Part shown: positions 35,165 through 43,515 of the stretch, piece by piece | Layout: each line of letters opens with the position of its first letter | Numbering within the stretch: position 1 is the stretch's first letter | From: CAKZNE01 sp002695025 | GTDB taxonomy: Bacteria; Bacteroidota; Bacteroidia; Flavobacteriales; Schleiferiaceae | Direction: 5' to 3' | NCBI GenBank assembly: GCA_913043285.1 | Contig: CAJWML010000002.1 | Location: 1 to 64,000, forward strand | DNA length: 64,000 bases | Notes under the pieces: generated by a model | The model's database searches: none | Told to the model about the DNA's origin: nothing | The model's input: only the letters and a program-made list of their open reading frames with translations | Translations under genes and position numbers: made by a program

Positions 35165-36055
35165 ATGATCAAACGCAGTTTATTTTTCAGCAAGCCTTAC
35201 CACCTGGCTACCCGTAACCGTCAGCTGGTGATCCACTCCAAGGAGGAGAGGCGGGAAGAGGTTACGGTACCCATTGAGGATGTTGGTTTTATGGTGCTGG
35301 AAAACCCGCAGATCACCTTTACCCAATCGGTAGTGGAGGCCATGGCCGAGCAAAATGTGGCTATGGTGTTTTGCGGGAAAAACTATATGCCGGTGTCTAT
35401 GCTTTTCCACCTGGATACGCACACCACTCAAACCGAACGATTCCGTGCCCAGGTAAACGCCAGCGAACCTTTAAAGAAAGGCCTTTGGAAACAAACGGTA
35501 AAAACAAAGATCACTAACCAGGCGGCCATGCTGGAATGGCGGGGAAAAGAACCGGAAGCGTTGCACTACCTGGCTAAGAAGGTACGCAGTGGCGATCCGG
35601 ATAATATAGAGGGGAGGGCGGCAATGCGGTATTGGAATGAGTTGTTTGGTAAGGACTTTAGCCGTGAACGCTTTGGCGGAGCGCCCAACCCAGCCCTGAA
35701 TTACGGTTATATAGTACTCCGAGCAGCGGTAGCGCGGGCCCTGGCGGGAAGCGGTTTGCTATCCAGTTTGGGGATCCATCACCGCAACCGGTACAATAGC
35801 TTTTGCCTGGCCGATGATATTATGGAACCTTACCGGCCTTACGTGGATATGCTGGTGAGTGACATGCATGAAGGAGGCATGAACACTGAAGTATTGGGTA
35901 AAGCGGAAAAGGCCAAGCTGCTGAAAGTCCTGACTTGTGATGTGGTAATTGGCAAAAAGAAGAGGCCTTTGATGATAGCACTCTCCGAAACCACCTCTTC
36001 GTTGGCGGCTTGTTTTGAAGGAACGGCAGACCGAATTAAATATCCCCGGTTTTGA
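35165..36055 (+). CDS. cas1: CRISPR integrase Cas1, type II-C
   Basis: A 296-residue Cas1, the integrase that inserts new spacers together with Cas2. An N-terminal beta domain (residues 1-80) is followed by the helical catalytic domain with E149 in DNIEGRAAMRYWNELFG, H205/H206 in GIHHRNRYNSFCLADD, and D218 with E221 in DDIMEPYRPYVD. All metal ligands are present. Length is normal. It ends in TTGA, whose TTG is the only usable start of cas2, so the two are coupled. Confidence 0.97.
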   Translation: MIKRSLFFSKPYHLATRNRQLVIHSKEERREEVTVPIEDVGFMVLENPQITFTQSVVEAMAEQNVAMVFCGKNYMPVSMLFHLDTHTTQTERFRAQVNASEPLKKGLWKQTVKTKITNQAAMLEWRGKEPEALHYLAKKVRSGDPDNIEGRAAMRYWNELFGKDFSRERFGGAPNPALNYGYIVLRAAVARALAGSGLLSSLGIHHRNRYNSFCLADDIMEPYRPYVDMLVSDMHEGGMNTEVLGKAEKAKLLKVLTCDVVIGKKKRPLMIALSETTSSLAACFEGTADRIKYPRF

Positions 36056-36399
36056 GTGGCCTGGATCATTCACGTTTTAATGCTTACCGTATTATGTGGC
36101 TTTTCGTATTCTTTGATTTACCCACCAACACTAAGAAGGAGCGTAAAGCTTACAGTACTTTTAGGAAAAAATTGCAGAACGATGGTTTTGTGATGATGCA
36201 GTACAGTGTATACACGCGGCATTGTGCCAGCTGGCAAAGTGCGCAGGTGCATATTAAAAGGGTAAAATCCATTATTCCCGGTGAAGGACAGGTTAGTATT
36301 TTACAGATTACGGATAAACAGTATGGGGACATTATGAACTTTTGGGGTAAAAAGACCAAGCCATTAGCCCCGCAGCCCAAACAACTGGAGATGTTCTGA
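36052..36399 (+). CDS. cas2: CRISPR-associated protein Cas2, type II-C
   Basis: A 115-residue Cas2, the structural partner of Cas1 in spacer acquisition. RIMWLFVFFDLPTNTKKERK gives the first strand with the conserved D, KNG-like turns follow (LQNDGFVMMQYSVYTRHC), and HIKRVKSIIPGEGQVSILQI the second half; it ends PKQLEMF, as in many II-C Cas2 proteins. TTG 36052 is chosen because FNAYRIMW is conserved ahead of the later ATG (36094). It overlaps cas1 by 4 bases. Confidence 0.96.
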   Translation: MSGLDHSRFNAYRIMWLFVFFDLPTNTKKERKAYSTFRKKLQNDGFVMMQYSVYTRHCASWQSAQVHIKRVKSIIPGEGQVSILQITDKQYGDIMNFWGKKTKPLAPQPKQLEMF

Positions 36400-36499
36400 A
36401 AAATGAAAAACCTTCAAGGTTTCTGAGTCCCTGAAGGTTTGTTTTAATCTTTAACTTTTGCGGTAAATCTTTGATCTATAGAAAGTTCTATCAATCGAT
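36400..36499 (+). promoter_or_regulatory. Terminator-like palindrome and presumed array leader
   Basis: AAACCTTCA pairs with TGAAGGTTT (36408-36440) and is followed by GTTTT, so it can terminate the cas operon; it also matches the REP-like family in this locus. The rest (36441-36499) is AT-rich and abuts the first perfect repeat. Because repeats are uniform here and degenerate at the far end, this side is the likely acquisition end. No known leader motif was recognised. Confidence 0.5.
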
Positions 36500-38670
36500 A
36501 GTGTCAAAGATCATTCAGTTCAATCAATCCACAACCGTCCACAAAGGCTATAAGCAGATTTGAAAAGTGTCAAAGATCATTCAGTTCAATCAATCCACAA
36601 CTTTGTTTTGGCAAACTTAAATAAAATTCCAGTGTCAAAGATCATTCAGTTCAATCAATCCACAACAATCTTTACGGAGCCTTCGCCTCCTGCAGAGTGT
36701 CAAAGATCATTCAGTTCAATCAATCCACAACACATCTATTGCAGCTATTGTTAGCTTAACAAGTGTCAAAGATCATTCAGTTCAATCAATCCACAACTCA
36801 AGACGGTGATTCTTGAACGGTCGCTTTAGTGTCAAAGATCATTCAGTTCAATCAATCCACAACCCCTTTCCAGTTCTTCAGATTTTTTTGTTAGTGTCAA
36901 AGATCATTCAGTTCAATCAATCCACAACCATCAAAGATAAAACTTCAGGAATAGTTAAAGTGTCAAAGATCATTCAGTTCAATCAATCCACAACCAAAAG
37001 GGGCAATGCTGGATACCTCATCAGTGTCAAAGATCATTCAGTTCAATCAATCCACAACCTGAAACTCCGAGCTTGGTTACGGCTTATAAGTGTCAAAGAT
37101 CATTCAGTTCAATCAATCCACAACCCAATTCTGTTAGGATCGTAGAAATTATTAAGTGTCAAAGATCATTCAGTTCAATCAATCCACAACCTTTTAGGAA
37201 AAGCACTACGCACAACATCAAGTGTCAAAGATCATTCAGTTCAATCAATCCACAACAAGCAGATTGAATCAGATTTGTTAAGTACAGTGTCAAAGATCAT
37301 TCAGTTCAATCAATCCACAACGCTTTGGTTAAAGATCCCGATACAGGACGCAGTGTCAAAGATCATTCAGTTCAATCAATCCACAACAGTAAACAAGCTT
37401 TGCGCGGTTCCGATCCTAGTGTCAAAGATCATTCAGTTCAATCAATCCACAACCGGCACAAAAGAGTTTAATCACTCACAAAAAGTGTCAAAGATCATTC
37501 AGTTCAATCAATCCACAACAAGCAGATTGAATCAGATTTGTTAAGTACCAGTGTCAAAGATCATTCAGTTCAATCAATCCACAACCGGTGGATGACTAGG
37601 ATTTAATGGTGTGGTAGTGTCAAAGATCATTCAGTTCAATCAATCCACAACATGCTGACCGTTAGAGTGCCAGAAGAGGTAAGTGTCAAAGATCATTCAG
37701 TTCAATCAATCCACAACCCGCCCGCTGATGAATTCCATTGGCATGTTAGTGTCAAAGATCATTCAGTTCAATCAATCCACAACAAGTAATTCAAGTGATG
37801 CAGACGCTATAAAGTGTCAAAGATCATTCAGTTCAATCAATCCACAACGCCGATGATATGTCAGAATCATTTATGCTTAGTGTCAAAGATCATTCAGTTC
37901 AATCAATCCACAACCTCCAATTGTCAATTCTGATGTCAATCCCTAGTGTCAAAGATCATAAGTGTCAATCAATCCACAACCTGGCGCAACCAATCCATTC
38001 AAGCCTACGGAGTGTCAAAGATCATAAGTGTCAATCAATCCACAACCTAATTTCCTTAAGCGTACTTGGCGGTTTGAGTGTCAAAGATCATAAGTGTCAA
38101 TCAATCCACAACAAAACAACGGAGGTTAATGAGGGTAAACCCAGTGTCAAAGATCATAAGTGTCAATCAATCCACAACCAACATCGCCAGTGATGTTCCA
38201 GTAGAGATAGTGTCAAAGATCATAAGTGTCAATCAATCCACAACGACCTGGAGGCAATAGTTGATAGTGACGCAGTGTCAAAGATCATAAGTGTCAATCA
38301 ATCCACAACGGAAGGTCCCGGAGTACCTGAAACTTCTCTAGTGTCAAAGATCATAAGTGTCAATCAATCCACAACATACCGGCTATTGGTTTACAATAGA
38401 ACCCTAGTGTCAAAGATCATAAGTGTCAATCAATCCACAACAAAATTAATATCTTCTAAATCTGCCCAATTAGTGTCAAAGATCATAAGTGTCAATCAAT
38501 CCACAACCATTTAAAGAATCTACTACGGTGGTTACGCAGTGTCAAAGATCATAAGTGTCAATCAATCCACAACCTGATTAGCACCTCTGCGCGTAAATTT
38601 TCTAGTGTCAAAGATCATAAGTGTCAATCAATCCACAACACTTAGTTCTTAATACCTTAAAAAGCTATAA

Positions 38671-38760
38671 AGTGTCAAAGATCATTCGGTTATGCCTGCC
38701 TGGTTTTATTTTCAGTGGTAGACATGAGCTCGCTTTGCTTCGGTTCAATCCATCCACAAC
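38671..38760 (-). mobile_element. CRISPR repeat carrying a 54-bp insert (copy 1)
   Basis: The left half AGTGTCAAAGATCATTCGGTT and the right half CGGTTCAATCCATCCACAAC surround the insert, with TTCGGTT at both junctions. Removing the insert and one junction copy leaves exactly 36 bases that differ from the main repeat at two positions. The stem in this copy is decayed (TTATGCCTGCC versus GGTAGACATGA). Confidence 0.75.
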
Positions 38761-38790
38761 CCGTTCAAAACAATGCTGCTATGAGTGAAC

Positions 38791-38879
38791 AGTGTCAAAG
38801 ATCATTCGGTTATGCCTGCCTGGTTTTATTTTCAGTGGTAGGCATAAGCTCGCTTTGCCCGGTTCAATCCATCCACAAC
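38791..38879 (-). mobile_element. CRISPR repeat carrying a 53-bp insert (copy 2)
   Basis: Same arrangement as the copy 31 bases to the left, with CGGTT at both junctions. The insert has a better hairpin: TTATGCCTGCC pairs with GGTAGGCATAA (11 bp with one G-T pair) around a 16-base loop, then GCTCGCTTTGCC. A normal 30-base spacer (38761-38790) separates the two copies. Confidence 0.75.
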
Positions 38880-38946
38880 TAGTTTTTGAGTTGCTAGTTT
38901 TTAGTTGCTAGTGTCAAAGAGCATTTGGTATCCCTTATTTCCGTGA

Positions 38947-39150
38947 AATCCATGCCCCCAAGAACCTCTTGTAAGTTATCACTTTTATATCACTGCCCGA
39001 CCTGAAAAATGGCCAGTATATTTTGAAGCTTATAAGGACAAGGCTCCTTTTAAGCACGGCTATGTAGCTTTGCCGGACTCCCGATTTTACCATCCTCCGG
39101 ATTTAAAAGCCATTCCTTATAAACAGCGGGTGGCGTCTTATACAAGATGA
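38947..39150 (+). pseudogene. 3' fragment of an unrecognised gene at the end of the array
   Basis: An open frame without a start codon reads QEPLVSYHFYITARPEKWP and on to FYHPPDLKAIPYKQRVASY before TGA at 39148. Composition and codon use look coding. A stop (38944-38946) sits just upstream and the degenerate end of the CRISPR array lies 20 bases before it. It seems to be the tail of a gene whose front was lost when the array or its end came here. Family unknown. Confidence 0.4.
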
Positions 39151-39227
39151 TCTTTGGTACCCAACAAAGCGGCTATTGGTCTTTTCTCAATAGAAAAGCT
39201 ATTTTTAGGGGTACCGAGATGTTGTAT

Positions 39228-39917
39228 ATGAATAAGCCTACCCACATTTTTTGTTGCCTTGCATTTTTCATTGCTACTATAGCTAACGCCCAGCCTGAAG
39301 AAACAGCCAGGGTGCTACGGGATACCCTGGGTGAGCGGCTGGTGACGCTTCACAGTCCTCTTTTTGAGGAAACCTACCGTTTTGAAGTGGGCACCCATCA
39401 TTTTAGCGTAAAGCGTAAAAAGATCCTGGATTCCTTATTTTACCGTACCCCGGATGAAGTACTTCACTTTTTTATGGTGGATACGGCTGAGCAGGAAATA
39501 TACCAAGGTGCCCCGGCCATGCGAAAAATACCCATACCGGTGAATTCATTCTTTTTGGATACGCTTTTTGATCCGGATACTGGTAAAATACTGGCGGTGG
39601 ACACCATACGTTCCGTAGTGGTGCAAAGCCGTTTTCTATTTACCATCCCTTCGGTAAACGATTTCTTTGACCGCATGAAGTGGATGGACCGTTTTGAGGC
39701 CCTGCACCCGGAGTATAAAGTATCCGTATTCAAACATTCCGGTTCCGGCCCGTTCATGCATTTGGGGGATTACGGCATTCGTGATGCCGTAGCCCACCTG
39801 GTGGCCTATATGTTTAAAAGGGAAACGGACGATTGGTTTATCCTCAACTTCTATTGCCCGGATGCACGCTTTAAGGAGCCTGACATAAAGATCGTCATGC
39901 ATTATGATCCTTCCTGA
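39228..39917 (+). CDS. Secreted protein of unknown function
   Basis: About 229 residues from ATG 39228 (MNKPTHIFCCLAFFIATIANAQ, a clear signal peptide, shown here to the cleavage region). The frame opens further upstream at 39147, but that part is not signal-like. The mature domain has repeated FFLDTLFDPDTGKILAVD-type strands and ends DIKIVMHYDPS. No family was recognised. Convergent with the gene at 39920. Confidence 0.6.
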   Translation: MNKPTHIFCCLAFFIATIANAQPEETARVLRDTLGERLVTLHSPLFEETYRFEVGTHHFSVKRKKILDSLFYRTPDEVLHFFMVDTAEQEIYQGAPAMRKIPIPVNSFFLDTLFDPDTGKILAVDTIRSVVVQSRFLFTIPSVNDFFDRMKWMDRFEALHPEYKVSVFKHSGSGPFMHLGDYGIRDAVAHLVAYMFKRETDDWFILNFYCPDARFKEPDIKIVMHYDPS

Positions 39918-39919
39918 AA

Positions 39920-40927
39920 TTACAAAGGCAGTTTTTTCACTTCTCCGTCCTGGGTTACCAAAATCACCTGCTTCTCGATCTCGGTTTTAACCACTTCTTT
40001 AACGGCCTGTTTTTCCGGCTTTTCCGGTTTGGGTGCTACATTGAACAACAACTCATATTCAATCTGTACCACTGGTTTTAAGAGGCTGGAGTTTATAACA
40101 AAGTCATACCCCTTGGCGGTTTTGGGCATATAAAACTCCGAAGTGGTTTTGGTGGCGGGTACAAAAGTGCCGTTTTCCTGCACCACGTTCAACTTATTAC
40201 TGCAATAGGCCGTGTAACTTTGGTATTGTTCCAGGGGGTAATGCATGGCAAACCCATCGGAGAGCAGCTTTTGGAATTGGTTAAAATCCTCGCCCAGGAT
40301 CTTTTGATAGCGGCTTAACTGAAGGTTGAGCAAGGTTTCGGCACGCGCCATGAGTTCCGCCTTTTTTGCGGCCAGATCATCCACAAAATAATCCACTCTT
40401 ACCAGGTCATAGATCTCTTCACGTGCGCATAAGCTGACCAGTTCATTGAGCATTGCCGGTTCGGTATAGCGGAAATGCAGGTTCTGCTTCAGTTCAAAAC
40501 CCTTGGGGATTTCGTTGTAGGTGTCTTTACTGAACAGTTTTTTGGTGTGTTCCACCTCAAAGATGGGTATGAAGGAGATCATATCCACGTACACTTCTAC
40601 GGCCGTGGCTTTGGAAGTAAGGGCCGCTTTTATAGCCTCAATCTTGGAGCTCACCAGGGAGTCGGTCTCACGCTGGGTTTTTCCGGTTTGGGTTATCGTA
40701 AAAATAGCGAGGTAACTGTCGGCTTCGCAATTGTAGAGTCCCTTAATACTGAAGGTGTGATTTCCCGGTCCGCTGAGGCTGGTAAGGCTGCCGGCCTGCG
40801 GCAGCCTTACCGCTGCGGTTTGCATTTGTACGGAAGACCGGAAATCGTAATTTCCTCTTACCTGGGCTTGTATGCGGGTACCTAAAAATACCATTGAGGT
40901 GAGGAGAAGCAATTTTGTTGTCTGCAT
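39920..40927 (-). CDS. Secreted protein, possibly SIMPL-domain-like
   Basis: A 335-residue exported protein (signal peptide LLLTSMVFLGTRIQAQ). The region FSIKGLYNCEADSYLAIFTI and TDSLVSSKIEAIKAALTSK resembles the SIMPL/DUF541 pattern, with an alternating helix-strand order, but key residues are not certain. The tail is rich in Lys, Glu and Pro (PKPEKPEKQAVKEVVK). Periplasmic by prediction. Single gene, divergent from 41070. Confidence 0.5.
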   Translation of the reverse strand: MQTTKLLLLTSMVFLGTRIQAQVRGNYDFRSSVQMQTAAVRLPQAGSLTSLSGPGNHTFSIKGLYNCEADSYLAIFTITQTGKTQRETDSLVSSKIEAIKAALTSKATAVEVYVDMISFIPIFEVEHTKKLFSKDTYNEIPKGFELKQNLHFRYTEPAMLNELVSLCAREEIYDLVRVDYFVDDLAAKKAELMARAETLLNLQLSRYQKILGEDFNQFQKLLSDGFAMHYPLEQYQSYTAYCSNKLNVVQENGTFVPATKTTSEFYMPKTAKGYDFVINSSLLKPVVQIEYELLFNVAPKPEKPEKQAVKEVVKTEIEKQVILVTQDGEVKKLPL

Positions 40928-41069
40928 GATTTTAAGGTTTTAAATTCACCGGCAAAGCAGCCTTATCCGGAAATAAAAACCCTGTATCCCGGCTGTTTTG
41001 GACTTGTATGTATTTTACAAGCCTTTTACAAGCTTCATTACGAGGAGCTTATTAGTTTTACCCGAGCCC

Positions 41070-41948
41070 ATGACAAAAGCTGAGTCTGAAAACTTCTTGC
41101 GTCTTAAAGAGAAGGTGCATCAAAAGGCACAAGAGCGCCTTTCTATCCGCAAGGAGTTTGCCGACTGGAGTCTTGGGGATATTGCCGATTTTCAGGCTGA
41201 TCTGCAAGCCCAGTGCAAAAGCAGTGTGAGTGAGAAATGGTTTTACAACCATTTGAAAAAGCAGGGCCGCAGTTTACCCAGAATAGACGTGCTGAACCTG
41301 CTGAGCTGTTATGCGGGTTTCAGGAGCTGGGATGATTTCAGCAACCAGGCTACAAAGGATAAAGGAAAAACAAAATTGAGGTCTTTGTTATACCTCATCC
41401 CCCTGGCATTACTGGTACTGATGGCCTTTTGGGCCTGGCCGGCAGGAGAAGAAAAAACCGTGATACTGACGGATGCTTATACGCGTGAAAATATTTCTAC
41501 TGAAAGCGTGAAGATGTGGTTTAAAGAAGGAGTGTATGTAAAACCCGTTTTCGGCCAGATCAAAGATCCCCCGGAAGATACCCTTTACCTGGATGGTCCT
41601 TATTACAAACCACAAAAGAGATATGTAGGCCCGAGCGATACGTTGTGGATTACGCTTTTCCCGGACGATTATGCCCTTATGCTCAACTATTTTTCACGCA
41701 GTACCACTACCAACTGGCAAAAGCGACAGGGGCAACTGATGGAAGCTTTTCATCCCGAAGCAAAGATCTTTCAAAGCCACCCGCGCTATGAAGGCATAGA
41801 AATGCTGAACCGGGATGAGTTTATTGAGCGGCTGATCCTGCCGATCAACAGCTTGCGTAACCTGGAGATACAGGATATTGTATACCGCAACGATAAGATC
41901 TATCGCCTGCGCTTTACCCAAAAAACCGAGGAAGATGAAAAAGAATAA
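41070..41948 (+). CDS. Membrane protein with N-terminal helical domain
   Basis: About 292 residues from ATG 41070 (MTKAESENFLRLKEKVHQK). The first 115 residues are helical and soluble, with SVSEKWFYNHLKKQGRSLPR, which looks like a DNA-binding or regulatory helix bundle. One membrane helix follows (LLYLIPLALLVLMAFWAWP), then an extracytoplasmic beta-rich domain. The layout recalls one-component membrane regulators found in Bacteroidota, but no family is confirmed. Its end overlaps the next gene by 14 bases. Confidence 0.6.
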   Translation: MTKAESENFLRLKEKVHQKAQERLSIRKEFADWSLGDIADFQADLQAQCKSSVSEKWFYNHLKKQGRSLPRIDVLNLLSCYAGFRSWDDFSNQATKDKGKTKLRSLLYLIPLALLVLMAFWAWPAGEEKTVILTDAYTRENISTESVKMWFKEGVYVKPVFGQIKDPPEDTLYLDGPYYKPQKRYVGPSDTLWITLFPDDYALMLNYFSRSTTTNWQKRQGQLMEAFHPEAKIFQSHPRYEGIEMLNRDEFIERLILPINSLRNLEIQDIVYRNDKIYRLRFTQKTEEDEKE

Positions 41949-42438
41949 TTTTTTGCTGGTATTGTTGTTGACCGTCTCAGGATATGGCGTTTTGGGCCAG
42001 ACCTACCAAAGCCTGGAGAATCGTTTTTCTCGCGAGGTATTAACCAGTATAGACAGTGCAGCCTTCAGGGAGCAAGGCCTTCAAAAGGTAAGGTCGTTAT
42101 TTTACAAGGCTGATCTTTACCAACGCAATACGGGCAATGTAAGCAACCAGAGCTACATTGGTGGCAGTGTGGAGGATATGTTTTACGTGGAAGAGGGGGA
42201 TAGCCTGGACCTGAAGCCCATGCTGAAGGCTATTGCCCGTATAATGGATAGTTCCGGTAAGCATGAACCGAAGTTGAAGGTGCTTCCTTCTAAAACGTAC
42301 CTGGCCAGTGTGCAAACGGTAAAAACCCATCCCCAGCTCAGTTATTTCCTGATCCTGAAACGGGTACCCAAACAGTTTGGTTCCAGTAGGGAGATGATGT
42401 GGCAGGTTTTTCTGAGTATTCCGGTTATTAAAGAGTAA
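41935..42438 (+). CDS. Secreted protein of unknown function
   Basis: A 167-residue exported protein; the signal peptide is KKNNFLLVLLLTVSGYGVLG. The ATG at 41935, inside the end of the preceding gene, is favoured over the earlier frame opening at 41878 because it places the signal peptide at the N-terminus. The mature part is alpha/beta without known motif. Overlap of 14 bases indicates co-expression with the membrane protein upstream. Confidence 0.6.
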   Translation: MKKNNFLLVLLLTVSGYGVLGQTYQSLENRFSREVLTSIDSAAFREQGLQKVRSLFYKADLYQRNTGNVSNQSYIGGSVEDMFYVEEGDSLDLKPMLKAIARIMDSSGKHEPKLKVLPSKTYLASVQTVKTHPQLSYFLILKRVPKQFGSSREMMWQVFLSIPVIKE

Positions 42439-42447
42439 GCCCGGAGG

Positions 42448-43479
42448 CTAATTGGCCGGGGAGACCGGCTCCATGTGCATGACCTTCTCACAAAAGGCTG
42501 TGGCCGCATCCAGCCCGGATAGCCAGTTTTTGGATTTAATATCCGAACCTATAAAATGGGTTTTGGGCGTACGCAGTTTTTGCAGGTGATGCCGATCATC
42601 CGGGGTACCCAGCTCTTCATGTACCTTTGGGAACTCTTCTACGTCCACACGCCAGTCTTTTTCAATATAGTTTTCATAATAATACAGGGTAAGTACCGGG
42701 CAGCTGATCTTTTGAAAGGTTTCCGGCACCATGGTAGTTTCTACCAGCTGCTGCAGGTTTCGCAGGCTAATAACGGGGTAAATGGTATCCCAATATTGTT
42801 CTGCCAGGGGTTCCGGGTGTTCTATTTTACGGTGGTCACCGGTAAATATGAGGTAGGAGATCTCGTCACCCCAGGGTGTATTCAGCAAGCTGCTTCCCAG
42901 TTGGCCATCTTCAATGTTGGGGGATATGTTGATAAGCCCCCATATTTCATCCGGGAAAGTTGCGGCCAGTTTTAAAGCCAGGGTACCCCCGGTAGAGGTA
43001 CTGATGATGATGGTCTTTTCTCCCAGCTGGCGGGCAATGGCCAGGTCGCGGCAGGCTTTTTCCCATACTTTTTCAGGAGTGAAATTGATCATGGATGAAT
43101 CCGCTGTTTTTCCATGTCCTGCCATCCTGGAAAGGTAAATGTTACCACCAAAGTGTTCGGCTAGTTTTACGTTTAGCGGCTAACCGTCACGATAGCTACC
43201 GGCAAAACCGTGCAGGTATAGAAAACTGTATTTCGTTTTTCGGGCGGTAGCATTATACCAGATTATGCGTGCTTCATTATCCGGCCTTAAGGAGCGGGAA
43301 GCCTCGTAATGCTCCAGGTAATCTTCCAGTTGTGCAGGAGAACCGGGAAGCCCGGGAATTTCTTCTGTATATACCGGATCTTCAGGCTGAGGGCCTAGCA
43401 CAAAACCCACCAGCACTAAAAACAGGAAAATCCCGATAATCCACCAATATCTACGATCCATAAGCTTTGAGATAGACAA
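42448..43479 (-). pseudogene. Alpha/beta hydrolase interrupted by one in-frame TAG
   Basis: From 43479 the frame encodes an N-terminal membrane helix (WWIIGIFLFLVLVGFVLGP) and the start of the hydrolase fold (YSFLYLHGFAGSYRDG). A TAG at 43180-43182 follows, and the same frame goes on, without shift, through PLNVKLAEHFGGNIYLSRMAG (cut here), the nucleophile elbow STSTGG and the final D and H region to 42448. Without the TAG the protein would have 343 residues. A single point mutation, a sequencing error, or readthrough would explain it. An internal ATG at 43125 could give a fragment lacking the oxyanion strand. Confidence 0.8.
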
Positions 43480-43515
43480 GAGAAGAACCCCAGAAAATCT
43501 GGAAAGGTTTAAGCT

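Larger units (their letters stand above)
36500..38925 (-). CRISPR. Type II-C CRISPR array, 36 repeat units including degenerate ones
   Basis: Repeats are 36 bp, spacers 29-31 bp. All begin AGTGTCAAAGATCAT and end CAATCAATCCACAAC on the plus strand; the middle hexamer is TCAGTT in the first 22 (36500-37914) and AAGTGT in the next 11 (37945-38639). Two further repeats (38671-38760, 38791-38879) contain 53-54 bp inserts, and a remnant lies at 38910-38925. tracrRNA pairing shows that crRNAs are read on the minus strand. Each normal repeat, read that way, has GTTG at 1-4 and GATCTTTG at 24-31, spaced 19 as in Bacteroidota promoters. Spacers at 37257-37285 and 37520-37549 are the same sequence but for one end base. 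Confidence 0.98.

Noticed and set aside
36094..36399. Start of cas2 at ATG 36094
   Set aside because: It would lose FNAYRI ahead of MWLFVFFDLP, which is conserved in II-C Cas2; the TTG overlapping the cas1 stop is favoured.
30860..36399. Type II-A or II-B assignment
   Set aside because: No csn2 or cas4 gene is present; the gene set and tracrRNA form match II-C.
36560..38514. Open frames with repeated VSKIIQFNQSTT or VKDHSVQSIHN peptides across the array
   Set aside because: They are translations of the CRISPR repeats in different frames, not proteins.
38880..38946. Acquisition leader on the right side of the array
   Set aside because: The repeats at this side are degenerate or interrupted, as expected for the old end; the cas2 side has uniform repeats.
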